A stretch of DNA of 64,000 bases from Ancylobacter polymorphus (GTDB lineage: Bacteria; Pseudomonadota; Alphaproteobacteria; Rhizobiales; Xanthobacteraceae), in contig NZ_CP083239.1 in the NCBI RefSeq assembly GCF_022836935.1, positions 3,300,001 to 3,364,000 of the forward strand, read 5' to 3'. How positions within the stretch are numbered: the stretch's first letter is position 1; the number at the start of each line of letters is the position of its first letter. Of the stretch, positions 41,719 through 50,918 are shown piece by piece. A model generated the notes under the pieces. It was not told the DNA's origin and did not search any database. It saw only the letters and a program-made list of their open reading frames with translations. A program made the position numbers and the translations under genes.

Positions 41719-42198
41719 ATGGCTGGGAATTTCGACCTCTTCGGCGACCCGGTGCCGGAAGGCCGGGGTGGTCGGGGCCGGCCGCAGCATGTCCCGACCA
41801 ACGAAAACCGTAGGCGTGTCAGTATGTTACTGGCGCTTGGCTGGAGTAATGAGCGGATCGCGGGCGCTCTGCGCATCACCCTGCCGACCTTTCGCCGGCA
41901 TTATTTTTCTGAGCTCAAGTATCGGGAGGTGGCGCGTGACCGGCTGGACATGCGGCGCGTCGAACTGCTCTGGGCCGAAGTCGAGAAGGGCAACGTGGCG
42001 GCGATGAAGCATCTCGATCGCTTCCTCGAACGGAACGACATGATGCTCTACGGGCGCTCCAGCGGTGCCCCGGCCAAAGCGGCACCGAAGCCGCCCAAGC
42101 TGGGCAAGAAGGAAGCCGCCGCCGCTGCCGCCCAACGCCCCGACACCGGCTCCACCCTCGGCCAGCTGATCGCCCAGCGTCAGGGCAAGGTCAACTAG
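41719..42198 (+). CDS. Terminase small subunit
   Basis: 159 residues. The HTH segment VSMLLALGWSNERIAGALRITLPTFRRHYF is followed by a helical oligomerisation region and a basic Ala/Lys-rich tail. Directly upstream of the large subunit. It should recognise the packaging site. The preceding 129-base gap ends in a T8 run. Confidence 0.8.
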   Translation: MAGNFDLFGDPVPEGRGGRGRPQHVPTNENRRRVSMLLALGWSNERIAGALRITLPTFRRHYFSELKYREVARDRLDMRRVELLWAEVEKGNVAAMKHLDRFLERNDMMLYGRSSGAPAKAAPKPPKLGKKEAAAAAAQRPDTGSTLGQLIAQRQGKVN

Positions 42199-42202
42199 CG
42201 CC

Positions 42203-43900
42203 ATGTGGGACCTGTCCTGCCCCGATTGGGAAGACCGTATCCGCAGCGGGCGCTCGCTCATCCCTGATTTGCCGCTGATGAGCGAAGAGGCCGAACTGGC
42301 GCTTGCCATGTTCGACGAACTGGAATTGCCGGACGTGCCGGGCACCCCGCCGATGCGTGACGCCTGTGGACTGTGGTTCCGCGAGATCGTCCGCGCGGCC
42401 TTCGGTTCATGGGACCCTGTTGCCCGCGTTCGGTACATCCGCGACATCTTCGCGATGCTCCCGAAGGGGCAGTCGAAAACGACGTATAGCGCCGGGCTGT
42501 TGCTCATCATCATGCTGATGAACATCCGGCCCCGGGCGGAGGCCCTCTTCGTCGCGCCGACGCAGGCCATTTCGGAAAACGCCTATGACAAGGCGGTCGG
42601 CATGATCGACCGCAAGCCCGAACTCAAGCGGCGCTTTCTGCCACGCGACCACATCAAGACGATCGTGGATCAGGCCAACGGCACAGAGCTTCGGGTCAAG
42701 ACGTTCGACGTGAACATCCTGACGGGCAGCATCCTTATCGCTGCCCTAGTCGACGAGTTGCATCTGCTGGGACGGAACGCCCACACGACAAAGGTCATGC
42801 GCCAGATCCGGGGCGGTCTTGAGAAGACGCCGGAAGGGCTGCTGATCATCACCACCACGCAGAGCGACGCCGCTCCCGTCGGCGCTTTCAAGGACGAGCT
42901 GAAGTTCGCCCGCAAGATGCGTGACGGCGAGTACCGCGGGCGCGATGTCCGGCAGATGCTGCCGATCCTTTACGAGTTCCCGCGCGACATCGCCGCAGAC
43001 CCGGCGAAGTGGAAGGACCCCGATAATTGGGGCCTTGTGATGCCGAACCTCGGCCGCTCGGTGCAGCTTCCGAGCCTGATTGCCGACTGGAATTCGGAGC
43101 AGGAGAAGGGCGACCACGCCATCAAGGTGTGGGCCTCGCAACATCTTAATATCGAAATCGGCGTCGGCATCGCTGACGATGGATGGCGCGGCGCGGACTA
43201 TTGGGAGCTTCGAGCGGATACCGGGTTGACCCTCGAAGCCCTTATTGCCCGGAGCGAAGTGGCCGTCGTCGGGCTCGATGGCGGCGGCCTTGATGACCTC
43301 TTCGGGCTGTGCGTCATCGGTCGCGAGAAGGTCACCAGGCGCTGGCTTGTCTGGAGCCATGCCTATGCACACCCGAACGTTCGCGAGGTGCGCAAGGATA
43401 TAGCGGCGACGCTGGACGATTTCGAGGCCGAGGGCTCGCTGACCTTTGCCGAAGTCAGTGAGTACCTGGCCGAGATCGCAGCGATCGTGGCGCTGCTGAA
43501 GAGCGAGGGCCTGCTGCCGGCGAAGGACGCGGTGGGGTTCGACCCGAACAATATCGCCGCGCTGATCGATACGCTGGCCGCCTGCGGGATCGAAGGCCCG
43601 ATGCTGAGGCGGCTGCTCCAAGGCCCCGCTCTTTCGCCTGCCCTCTGGGGGCTTGAGCACAAACTGAGCGACGACACGGTGAGCCATGCCGGGCTGGCGC
43701 TCATGAACTGGTGCGTGGGGAACGTGAAGGTCGAGGTGAAGGCGAACGGCAACATGGCCACCAAGCAGGCGGCCGGCCGCGCCAAGATTGACCCGTTCAT
43801 CGCCATGCTCTGCGCGGCCATCCTCATGAGTTGGAACCCGACGGCGGCGGGGGCTGGGATGGCTGGGTTCTTCAAGTCACTCAAAGGCGCAGCGGCATGA
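42203..43900 (+). CDS. Terminase large subunit
   Basis: 565 residues. The ATPase has a variant Walker A AMLPKGQSKTT and Walker B AALVDELHLLG. The nuclease half begins VVGLDGGGLDDLFGLC with the metal-binding aspartates. It is the packaging motor that cuts concatemers and pumps DNA into the procapsid. Overlaps the portal start. Confidence 0.93.
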   Translation: MWDLSCPDWEDRIRSGRSLIPDLPLMSEEAELALAMFDELELPDVPGTPPMRDACGLWFREIVRAAFGSWDPVARVRYIRDIFAMLPKGQSKTTYSAGLLLIIMLMNIRPRAEALFVAPTQAISENAYDKAVGMIDRKPELKRRFLPRDHIKTIVDQANGTELRVKTFDVNILTGSILIAALVDELHLLGRNAHTTKVMRQIRGGLEKTPEGLLIITTTQSDAAPVGAFKDELKFARKMRDGEYRGRDVRQMLPILYEFPRDIAADPAKWKDPDNWGLVMPNLGRSVQLPSLIADWNSEQEKGDHAIKVWASQHLNIEIGVGIADDGWRGADYWELRADTGLTLEALIARSEVAVVGLDGGGLDDLFGLCVIGREKVTRRWLVWSHAYAHPNVREVRKDIAATLDDFEAEGSLTFAEVSEYLAEIAAIVALLKSEGLLPAKDAVGFDPNNIAALIDTLAACGIEGPMLRRLLQGPALSPALWGLEHKLSDDTVSHAGLALMNWCVGNVKVEVKANGNMATKQAAGRAKIDPFIAMLCAAILMSWNPTAAGAGMAGFFKSLKGAAA

Positions 43901-45183
43901 GCGTGATGACGAAGATGCTCGGCGCCGTGGGGCTTGCTCGCAAGTCCGAGGTGACCCGGCTGATGACGACGCTGCGGCCGGATGGGTGGTATCCTACCGG
44001 ACACACGGGCTTTTCCGACGAGGTGGTGACCTGGCGCGGCACGCTTGCGCTTTCGACGGCGTGGGCCTGCGTCAACCTGCTGGCCGGCACTGTCGCCTCG
44101 CTGCAGTTTCTGGTCTATCGCGGCACCGCCTCCGGGGTAGCGGATGAGGCACCCGACCACCCGCTTTACCGCCTGCTGCATGACAGCCCCAATGCCGACC
44201 AGACCGCCGTCGACTTCTGGGAGTTCGTATGCGTCAGCCTCGAGCTTTGGGGCAATGCCTATGTGCGCATCGTCCGCTCGGGAGCGCGCATCGTTGCCCT
44301 GATCCCGGTCATGCCGGACCTTGTCGCGGTGCGGCGCGAGCGCAGTGGCGGCCTCTGGTATCGCTGGACAGACGAATTCGGCAGCTTCGATTTGCCGGCG
44401 GCGGAGGTGCTGCATATTCGCGGCTTCGGTGGCTCACCGCTCGGGGGCATGTCGACGCTGAGCTTCGGCCGGAATGTGTTCGGCCTGGCGCAGGCTATCG
44501 ACCGCTCGGCCGGCGGCTTCTTCAAGAACGGGATGCGCCCGACGGTGCAACTCGTGTTCCCCGAGTGGCTCACGGAGGAACAGCGGACGCTCGCCAACGA
44601 CATCCTCGTCGAGAAGTACATGGGCGCGGCCAATGCCGGCCGCCCCTATGTGGCCGAGGGCGGCGTGAAGGCCGAAGCCATCCAGATGAAGCCGGACGAT
44701 GCTCAGATGTTGCAATCCGGCGCGCGTTCTGTGGAGGAAGTGTGCCGGCTCTTCGGCGTGCCGCCCTTCATGGTTGGACACACCGAGAAGTCGACCAGCT
44801 GGGGCACGGGAATTGAGCAGCAGACGCTGGGCTTCCAGCGCTTCGCGCTGCGCCGCCGCGCCAAGCGGATCGAGGCGGCGATCGAGAAGCAGCTGTTGAC
44901 GCCGGCAGATCGCGCAGCGGGGATCACGGTCGGCTTCAATTTCGAGAGCCTGCTGCGTGGGGATTCGAAGGCACGGGCCGCCTATTACGTGGCGATGCTG
45001 AACGCTGGCGTGTTCACCATCAACTATGTGCGCCGGCTGGAAGGCCTGCCGCCGGTGGAAGGGGGCGACGTGCCCCGCATGCAGGCCCAAAACATACCCA
45101 TCACCGAGGCGCGCGGCATCGGCGACAACGGCGGGCCTGCGATCGACGATGAGGACCGGCCGCCGCGGGAGAACCCGGAATGA
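43897..45183 (+). CDS. Phage portal protein (HK97 family)
   Basis: 428 residues from the ATG at 43897. Family segments include ALSTAWACVNLLAGTVASL and VCRLFGVPPFMVGHTEKSTSWGTGIEQQ. It forms the dodecameric gate for DNA. Overlaps both the terminase and the protease genes by four bases. Confidence 0.93.
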   Translation: MSVMTKMLGAVGLARKSEVTRLMTTLRPDGWYPTGHTGFSDEVVTWRGTLALSTAWACVNLLAGTVASLQFLVYRGTASGVADEAPDHPLYRLLHDSPNADQTAVDFWEFVCVSLELWGNAYVRIVRSGARIVALIPVMPDLVAVRRERSGGLWYRWTDEFGSFDLPAAEVLHIRGFGGSPLGGMSTLSFGRNVFGLAQAIDRSAGGFFKNGMRPTVQLVFPEWLTEEQRTLANDILVEKYMGAANAGRPYVAEGGVKAEAIQMKPDDAQMLQSGARSVEEVCRLFGVPPFMVGHTEKSTSWGTGIEQQTLGFQRFALRRRAKRIEAAIEKQLLTPADRAAGITVGFNFESLLRGDSKARAAYYVAMLNAGVFTINYVRRLEGLPPVEGGDVPRMQAQNIPITEARGIGDNGGPAIDDEDRPPRENPE

Positions 45184-45872
45184 AGATCAAGGACTCCGGC
45201 CAGCACAAGACCAAGAGCTTTGCGCTACAGGTCAAGGCGCTCGGCGATGACGGCACTTTCGAGGGCTATGGCTCGGTTTTCGGCAATGTCGACAGCTATG
45301 GCGAGAAGGTCATGCCAGGCGCCTTCGTCGAGAGCCTGGCCCGCCATAAGCGCGAGGGCTCCAACGTCCTGATGTTGTGGCAGCATGACCCGTACCAGCC
45401 GATTGGCGTGTGGGAAGATCTGGCCGAAGACGCCAAGGGGCTGTGGGGCAAGGGTCGGTTGGTGCTCGAGGTCGAGAAGGCGCGCGAGGCGCATGCGCTG
45501 CTGAAGGCGTCGGCCATTGGCGGACTGTCCATCGGGTATCGCGAGGAAGATACCGATCAGGACGGCGCGGTGCGCCTGCTGAAGAAGCTCTATCTGCACG
45601 AGATCAGCCTCGTGTCATTCCCGGCCAACCGCCGCGCGCGGGTGGAGTCGGTGAAGTCCGCCGACCGCATGGAGGATTTCGCCCGGCGCCTGCGCGATGG
45701 CGACCCCATGCCGATCAAGGAATTCGAGGACATCCTGCGTGACGCAGGGGTCCCGAAGGCCATGGCCGTACAGATCGCCTCTGTCGGCTATGCGAAGGCC
45801 ATTCGGAGCGAGTCCGAGGGCGAGAAGGCGAATGAACCGGCCGCCTTCCTGAAGGCGCTTCTGGGCGGCTGA
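45180..45872 (+). CDS. Prohead protease (HK97 family)
   Basis: 230 residues. The start FEGYGSVFGNVDSYGEKVMPGAF is family-typical, with the catalytic histidine in LMLWQHDP and serine in GGLSIGYRE. It removes the capsid protein delta domain during maturation. Confidence 0.93.
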   Translation: MKIKDSGQHKTKSFALQVKALGDDGTFEGYGSVFGNVDSYGEKVMPGAFVESLARHKREGSNVLMLWQHDPYQPIGVWEDLAEDAKGLWGKGRLVLEVEKAREAHALLKASAIGGLSIGYREEDTDQDGAVRLLKKLYLHEISLVSFPANRRARVESVKSADRMEDFARRLRDGDPMPIKEFEDILRDAGVPKAMAVQIASVGYAKAIRSESEGEKANEPAAFLKALLGG

Positions 45873-45901
45873 ACCCGACCACCTCCCCTGAGGATATCAA
45901 C

Positions 45902-47197
45902 ATGACGACCACCCTTCGCGGTGCGGGCTCGGTGGCCCGCCTCGGTGCTGCCCTGTGGCGTGGCGCTCCCATCATCTGCTTCGACGCTCCGAACGACGGC
46001 GGCACGAAGACTGCGGCCCAGCTGGCGGATGAAGTGAAGACCGCCTTCAAAAACTCGGTCGACGCGGTTAAGGCAATTGCCGAGGAGGCTCTCGGCAAGG
46101 CCAAGACCGGCGAGATGGCCAGCGCCTCGCTGAAAGAAAGGGCCGACGAAGCACTGATCAAGATGAACACGCTCGGCGAGCAGGTGGCCCAGATCGAGCA
46201 GAAGCTCGCGCAGGGCGATACGCGCCCCGCCGCCGAGAAGTCGATCGGCGAGCAGTTCATCGAACAGGAGGGCGTGAAGAACCTTGCCGCCGCGCCCTCC
46301 GGCGGCCGGCGCGCCGACATGCGCATCAAGGCCACGATCACCTCGGCCACCTCGAACGCCGCGGGTTCGGCGGGGGCCGGTGTGCAGACGACCCGCCTGC
46401 CCGGCATTCTCGAACTTCCCCAGCGCCGCCTTACCGTTCGCGACCTGATCACCCCCGGCCGGATGGACGGCTCCTCTCTGGAGTACGTCAAGGAGACGGG
46501 ATTCGTGAACAACGCGGCGCCGGTTGCGGAGGGCGCGGCCAAGCCGTCGTCGGACCTGAAGTTCGGCCTCGTCACCACCAGTGCGAAGGTTATCGCGCAC
46601 TGGATGAAGGCCTCGCGCCAGATTCTCGATGACTTCTCGCAGCTGCGCTCGATCATCGATCAGCGCCTGCTCTACGGTCTCGCCTACAAGGAAGAGGCGC
46701 AGCTTCTGAACGGCGACGGGACGGGCCAGAATCTGCATGGCATCGTGCCGCAGGCCTCGCCATATTCCGCCCCGTTCGCTCCGGATGGCGAAACGGCTAT
46801 CGACACTCTTCGCCTGGCCATGCTGCAAGCGGCGCTGGCCGAATATCCCGCCACGGGCCATGTGCTCCACCCCATCGACTGGGCCGCGATCGAGCTCACC
46901 AAGGATACGCTCGGCCGCTACATCGTCGGCAATCCGCAGGGCACGTTGGCGCCCACTCTCTGGAACCTGCCTGTCGTCGCCACCCAGGCCATGGCGCAGG
47001 GCGACTTCCTGACCGGCGCCTTCCGGCTCGGAGCCCAGGTGTTCGACCGCTGGGACGCGCGCGTTGAAGTCGGTTTCGAGAACGACGACTTCACCAAGAA
47101 CCTGGTGACCGTGCTCGGCGAGGAGCGTCTGGCGCTGGCGGTGTATCGCCCGGAAGCTTTCGTCTACGGCGAGTTGCCGGCTCCCACCACGCCCTGA
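45902..47197 (+). CDS. Major capsid protein (HK97 fold)
   Basis: 431 residues. The first 140 are a helical scaffolding-like delta domain (many Ala, Glu, Lys). The HK97-fold body begins around residue 145 and includes LVTTSAKVIAHWMKASRQILDD and LLNGDGTGQNLHGIV. The upstream protease should cleave off the N-terminal part. Confidence 0.93.
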   Translation: MTTTLRGAGSVARLGAALWRGAPIICFDAPNDGGTKTAAQLADEVKTAFKNSVDAVKAIAEEALGKAKTGEMASASLKERADEALIKMNTLGEQVAQIEQKLAQGDTRPAAEKSIGEQFIEQEGVKNLAAAPSGGRRADMRIKATITSATSNAAGSAGAGVQTTRLPGILELPQRRLTVRDLITPGRMDGSSLEYVKETGFVNNAAPVAEGAAKPSSDLKFGLVTTSAKVIAHWMKASRQILDDFSQLRSIIDQRLLYGLAYKEEAQLLNGDGTGQNLHGIVPQASPYSAPFAPDGETAIDTLRLAMLQAALAEYPATGHVLHPIDWAAIELTKDTLGRYIVGNPQGTLAPTLWNLPVVATQAMAQGDFLTGAFRLGAQVFDRWDARVEVGFENDDFTKNLVTVLGEERLALAVYRPEAFVYGELPAPTTP

Positions 47198-47254
47198 TCA
47201 CGACAGCAACGGAGGCGGCCCCGGTCGCCTCCGCTCATCCATCAGGAGATGCCC

Positions 47255-47473
47255 ATGGCGAAGGTCACATACGCGGTTGCCCGCCGGCACATGGCCGAGC
47301 GGCTCTATGAACGCGGCGAGACGCGGACGGCCGAGGCGAACGAAGTGGCTCATCTGGTCCGCGCTGGCGTGCTGGCACCGCCGGAAGCTGGCGAGCGCGA
47401 GGCCAAGGCTGAAGCGCCCGTGCAGAACAAGGCTGAAGGTGCCGCGCCGCGCAACAAGCGGGTGCGGGCGTGA
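47255..47473 (+). CDS. Small late protein, possible head decoration/fibritin-like
   Basis: 72 residues from the ATG at 47255, which has better spacing from AGGAG than the ATG at 47249. Charged, Ala/Glu-rich tail. Short proteins at this place after the capsid are common in HK97-type clusters. Function unknown. Confidence 0.55.
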   Translation: MAKVTYAVARRHMAERLYERGETRTAEANEVAHLVRAGVLAPPEAGEREAKAEAPVQNKAEGAAPRNKRVRA

Positions 47474-48018
47474 TCATCACCCGCATCGGGGCCCTCTCGC
47501 CGCTGGTGTCGTTGGCGGAGGCGCGCGAGTGGCTCCATGTCGATCATGGGGACGAAGACGCCACCATCACGGCGCTTATCGCCGCTGCGCAGGCCCATTT
47601 CGACGGTCCCCCGAACATTTACGGCCGATCGATTTCCCGGCAGACATTGCGGCTCGACCTCCCCGGTTTCCCCCGGCGCGTCCGCCTGCCCTATGGGCCG
47701 GTGCGTGCCGTCACCGGCGTGAAGTATCGCGATCCCGCCGGGGAGCAGACGACGCTTCCCGAGGCCGGCTATGTCGTCGCTGCCACCATCCTCGCGCCCA
47801 CCGGATCATGGCCCGCGACGGCCTGCCGGCCGGACGCCGTCAGCGTCACCTATTCCGCCGGCTATGAAGACGCCGAGATGCCGGAGGTTTTCCGCCTCGC
47901 CATCCGCATGATGGTCGCCGAGTGGTTCAACAACCGAGAGGAAGGCACCGACGCGCAACGCTTTGAGGTTCCCTTCAGCGTGCGGCGTCTGCTCGGCCCC
48001 TTTCGGGTGCTCGGATGA
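47470..48018 (+). CDS. Head-tail connector protein (gp6/gp8-like)
   Basis: 182 residues. The start SLAEAREWLHVDHGDEDATITALIAAAQAHFD is the typical helical opening of the gp6-like connector family. It forms a ring below the portal. Overlaps neighbours. Confidence 0.82.
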   Translation: MIITRIGALSPLVSLAEAREWLHVDHGDEDATITALIAAAQAHFDGPPNIYGRSISRQTLRLDLPGFPRRVRLPYGPVRAVTGVKYRDPAGEQTTLPEAGYVVAATILAPTGSWPATACRPDAVSVTYSAGYEDAEMPEVFRLAIRMMVAEWFNNREEGTDAQRFEVPFSVRRLLGPFRVLG

Positions 48019-48371
48019 GCCGGCAGACGGGTGCCGGGCGCCTGCGGGAGCGGGTGCGTTTCCAGTCGCGTGCCGTGGTCGATGATGGCTATGGCAACAC
48101 GCGCGGGGCCTGGGTCACCCGCTTCACCGTCGCCGCCGGCTTGAGGCCGCTGCGGGGCGGTGAGCAGGTGATGGCCTCGCGCCTGCAGGGTGTGCAGCCC
48201 TATGTGCTGACGGTGCGCCAGAGCAGCCAGACGCGGCTGGTGGCGAGCGACTGGCGCGTGGTGGACGCGCGCGACGCCTCGCGGGTGTTCGCCATCACCG
48301 CGCCGCCGACCGACCCGGACGCGCTGGGGCTGTGGCTGGACATTCTCGTCACCCAAGGCGAGCCGGGCTGA
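48015..48371 (+). CDS. Head closure/head-tail adaptor protein
   Basis: 118 residues. The pattern GRLRERVRFQSRAVVDDGYGN and the beta-rich middle match the SPP1 gp16-like head-completion family. It seals the head after packaging. Confidence 0.8.
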   Translation: MSRQTGAGRLRERVRFQSRAVVDDGYGNTRGAWVTRFTVAAGLRPLRGGEQVMASRLQGVQPYVLTVRQSSQTRLVASDWRVVDARDASRVFAITAPPTDPDALGLWLDILVTQGEPG

Positions 48372-48844
48372 TGGCGCGCCGCACGACGATCCTCGGGTTG
48401 GCGAAGCTGGAGCGGAAGCTCAAGCGCCTGCCCAAGGTGGCGGAGGCCGAGATCCGCGCGGCGATGGAAGCCGTGGCGGATGAGATCGTGCGCCTCGCGC
48501 GCTCCCTGGCCCCGGAAGATGACGGCGCGCTGCGCGCCAGCATCGGTTGGACGTGGGGGGCGCCGCCGCGCGGCTCCATCACGCTCGGCAAGGTGGCCCG
48601 CTCCGCCCTCGGCAAGGGGCTGACGATCACGGTCTATGCCGGCAACAGCGAGGCCTTCTATGCCCGCTGGGTGGAGTTCGGCACCGCGCCGCACATCGTT
48701 GGCGGGTTGTTCGCCGGCTCACAGCACCCCGGAACACGGGCGCAGCCCTTCTTCTACCCGTCCTTCCGCGCCAACAGGAAGCGGGCCAAGAGCCGCATCC
48801 GCAAGGCGATGCGGAATGCCGCGAGAAAGGTTTCCACCTCATGA
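48371..48844 (+). CDS. HK97 gp10-like tail-completion protein
   Basis: 157 residues from the ATG at 48371. Family features are the N-terminal LAKLERKLKRLPKVAEAEI and the central YARWVEFGTAPH. It joins the tail to the head connector. Confidence 0.83.
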   Translation: MARRTTILGLAKLERKLKRLPKVAEAEIRAAMEAVADEIVRLARSLAPEDDGALRASIGWTWGAPPRGSITLGKVARSALGKGLTITVYAGNSEAFYARWVEFGTAPHIVGGLFAGSQHPGTRAQPFFYPSFRANRKRAKSRIRKAMRNAARKVSTS

Positions 48845-49245
48845 CCGATCCGCTGCTGGAATTGCAGGGTGCCGTAGTGGCTCGCCTCAAGGCCGATGCC
48901 GGCGTGGTGGCATTCGTCGGCGGGCGCGTGTTCGACGATGTGCCTCTCGGTGCCGACCGCCCCTATATCGCCATCGGCCCCAGCGAGGCGGCCGAGGATA
49001 GCGCCGAATGCATTGGGGCCTACGAATTCGCGTTGCAGATCGACTGCTGGTCGGAGGCGCCCGGCTTTGTCGAGGTGCGCCGGCTCGGTGCGGCGGTGCG
49101 CAAAGCCATGATCGGCGATTTCGCGCTGACCGAGAACGCTCTGGTGAGCCTCGATCATCGCATCACCCGGGTATTCCGGGACCGGGGCGGCACGATGAGT
49201 CAGGCCGCCATCACCTTCTCCGGCGTGATCGAGAGCGCCGACTGA
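48841..49245 (+). CDS. DUF3168 tail terminator-like protein
   Basis: 134 residues. ELQGAVVARLKADAGVVAFVGGRVFDDVP is the standard DUF3168 opening; these form the tail-end ring. Overlaps the gp10-like stop (ATGA). Confidence 0.83.
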   Translation: MTDPLLELQGAVVARLKADAGVVAFVGGRVFDDVPLGADRPYIAIGPSEAAEDSAECIGAYEFALQIDCWSEAPGFVEVRRLGAAVRKAMIGDFALTENALVSLDHRITRVFRDRGGTMSQAAITFSGVIESAD

Positions 49246-49267
49246 CCCGACCTTTGCCCTGTCATCC

Positions 49268-49287
49268 GGCCCGCCTCCGTGCGGGCC
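49268..49287 (+). terminator. Terminator-like hairpin before the tail tube gene
   Basis: Stem GGCCCGC/GCGGGCC with a 6-base loop and TTTCTGTT after it. It could partly end head-gene messages or stabilise the tail tube message. Confidence 0.5.
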
Positions 49288-49305
49288 TTTCTGTTGGAGG
49301 CCATT

Positions 49306-49755
49306 ATGGCGCAGCCTGTAACCGCCCGCTTCGGCAAGTTCCGTGTCCTGCTGGGCAACGACGCCACGCCGACCGTCTATGCCGCGCCCTGCGGCTTCAC
49401 CTCGAAGGCGCTCAACCTCATCAAGAACCTTGCCGAGATCGAGATTCCCGACTGCGCGGACCCGGACGCTGCTGTCGACCTCGCTCGCGACGTGCAGTCG
49501 AAGGACTGGAACATTTCCGGCGAGGGCCTTCTCGCCGCCGGATCGGTGGACGCCTGGCTCGATGCTTATGACAGTTCCGCTTCGGTGCCGGTCAAGGTGG
49601 AGATCGAATTCTCCTCCGGCACCGTGACCTTCGTCGGCCACGCGCATCTGAGCAATTTCGGCATGAGCGCCGAGCGTGCCGGGCGTGTCACCGTCTCGGT
49701 GGAGATGCAAGGCGATGGCGCACTGGTGAAAACCAGCACCATCCCGGGGGCCTGA
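49306..49755 (+). CDS. Major tail tube protein
   Basis: 149 residues from the ATG at 49306, with GGAGG upstream. The beta-rich sequence with DVQSKDWNISGEGLLAAGSVDAWL is typical of siphovirus/GTA tail tube proteins. It forms the stacked rings of the tail. Confidence 0.82.
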   Translation: MAQPVTARFGKFRVLLGNDATPTVYAAPCGFTSKALNLIKNLAEIEIPDCADPDAAVDLARDVQSKDWNISGEGLLAAGSVDAWLDAYDSSASVPVKVEIEFSSGTVTFVGHAHLSNFGMSAERAGRVTVSVEMQGDGALVKTSTIPGA

Positions 49756-49760
49756 TTGCG

Positions 49761-50102
49761 ATGAGCCGCGATGCACGATTGGTCAGCCGCGTGGGCGGCA
49801 CCGATTTCGAGTTTCGGCTTGGCTGGGGCCAGTTGGTCGCGTTGCAGGAGGCATGCGACGCGGGACCCTTCGTGATCTTGGACCGGCTCGGCGCTCGCCA
49901 GTGGAAGGCCGACGATGTCTCGGTGGTGCTTCTGCTGGGCCTAGTTGGCGCCGGCATGACCCATGTCGAGGCCCTGCGGATCGTCGAGAGTTGGCTGGGT
50001 GATGAGAGCGGGCGCCTCCCCGTCGAGAACGCCGCGTTAGCTTACGCGGTTCTCGGCGCCGCGCTGGTCGGCGCCCCGGATGAGCCGCTGGGAAAACCGT
50101 AG
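49761..50102 (+). CDS. Tail assembly chaperone, GTA gp11-like (G-type product)
   Basis: 113 residues. Resembles the gene transfer agent family protein that lies between tail tube and tape measure genes (RLGWGQLVALQEACDAGPF). Its last codons hold a GGGAAAA heptamer two codons before the TAG stop, and the -1 frame is open into the next chaperone frame, as in lambda G/GT. It should coat the tape measure during tail assembly. Confidence 0.82.
   Translation: MSRDARLVSRVGGTDFEFRLGWGQLVALQEACDAGPFVILDRLGARQWKADDVSVVLLLGLVGAGMTHVEALRIVESWLGDESGRLPVENAALAYAVLGAALVGAPDEPLGKP
50090..50096 (+). other. Slippery heptamer GGGAAAA for -1 frameshift
   Basis: In the zero frame this reads G GGA AAA, the X XXY YYZ pattern, immediately before CCG TAG. 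The -1 frame has no stop from 50084 to 50330. A shift would add 78 residues and give a fusion of about 190 residues. Lambda uses GGGAAAG at the same functional position. Confidence 0.7.
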
Positions 50103-50182
50103 GCGGCGGATCAAGGGAGGAGTTGGATAGCCTCCCGAACGGAAAGTTCAGATTCGCCGCCGTTTATGGCGCAGGAGCCGTT

Positions 50183-50332
50183 ATGGGCTTCACACCACAG
50201 CAGATCGACGGAATGTCCATGTGGCAGTTCATGGCCTCCGTTGAAGGGTTTGCGCAGGCTCATGATCCCGATGCCCGCAGCAAGCTAAGCGAGGCCGAGA
50301 AAGACGATCTCGCGGACTGGCTCGGCATCTGA
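50183..50332 (+). CDS. Second tail chaperone frame (T-type product)
   Basis: From the ATG at 50183, with GCAGGAG upstream, 49 residues (MGFTPQQIDGMSMWQFMASV...), resembling the small GTA-type tail chaperone. The same frame is open back to 50084, so it can also be made as the C-terminal part of the frameshift fusion with the preceding gene. Both routes may be used. Confidence 0.65.
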   Translation: MGFTPQQIDGMSMWQFMASVEGFAQAHDPDARSKLSEAEKDDLADWLGI

Positions 50333-50334
50333 CG

Positions 50335-50904
50335 TCAGGCGGCGACGCCTCGCTCGACGACGGCGCGCAACCTGCCGAACCACGGCAGAAGTTCCGCTTC
50401 CGCCTGGCGATAGACGATGCCAGATCGATCAACTTCAGGGCCTTGGTAGGCGCAGGCCTCGATCACCGGCACATGCGGACTGTCGGTGAAGATGCGCAAG
50501 GCGAGCTTGCTCACCTTGGTCTTCGAAGTGCGCCCGGCCGATAGGCCACCGATGAGAGCGCCGACACCGCCAAGCGCCAGCGCACCAACCGCAGCGCCGG
50601 TGATCTGTCCGCTCCTGTTGACCCTCGACACGGTGTCGCTGTCCTCGATGAGTTCGACGGAAATAATGCCGTGCATCTCGACGAGATAACGATTCCCTCC
50701 TGCAACGACGCCGAGGGTCTTAGTCGCATAGTTGATGCCGATCGCGTCGCCGCTGCTCAAGCCGGTGACGTGTTCGGCAACGCCAGACGCCTTAAGCCAA
50801 CCTTCCGCCTCCTCACGGGCCTTGGCTCTCCGCACTGCCATCAGGATCGGAATCCCGATCACCAGCACCGCGATGGCTCCGACTACCCACCAAAACAGAT
50901 TCAT
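50335..50904 (-). CDS. Minus-strand membrane protein with glycine-zipper segment inside the tail cluster (moron)
   Basis: 189 residues from MNLFWWVVGAIAVLVIGI. One N-terminal transmembrane helix, then a folded region and a glycine-rich hydrophobic stretch (GAAVGALALGGVGALIGGLSAG) able to insert in membranes. It is the only minus-strand gene in the late operon, set between chaperone and tape measure, with its own start 14 bases from the tape measure start. This is typical of morons expressed in lysogeny. Function unknown. Confidence 0.65.
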   Translation of the reverse strand: MNLFWWVVGAIAVLVIGIPILMAVRRAKAREEAEGWLKASGVAEHVTGLSSGDAIGINYATKTLGVVAGGNRYLVEMHGIISVELIEDSDTVSRVNRSGQITGAAVGALALGGVGALIGGLSAGRTSKTKVSKLALRIFTDSPHVPVIEACAYQGPEVDRSGIVYRQAEAELLPWFGRLRAVVERGVAA

Positions 50905-50918
50905 AAGGCTCCCCCGCG

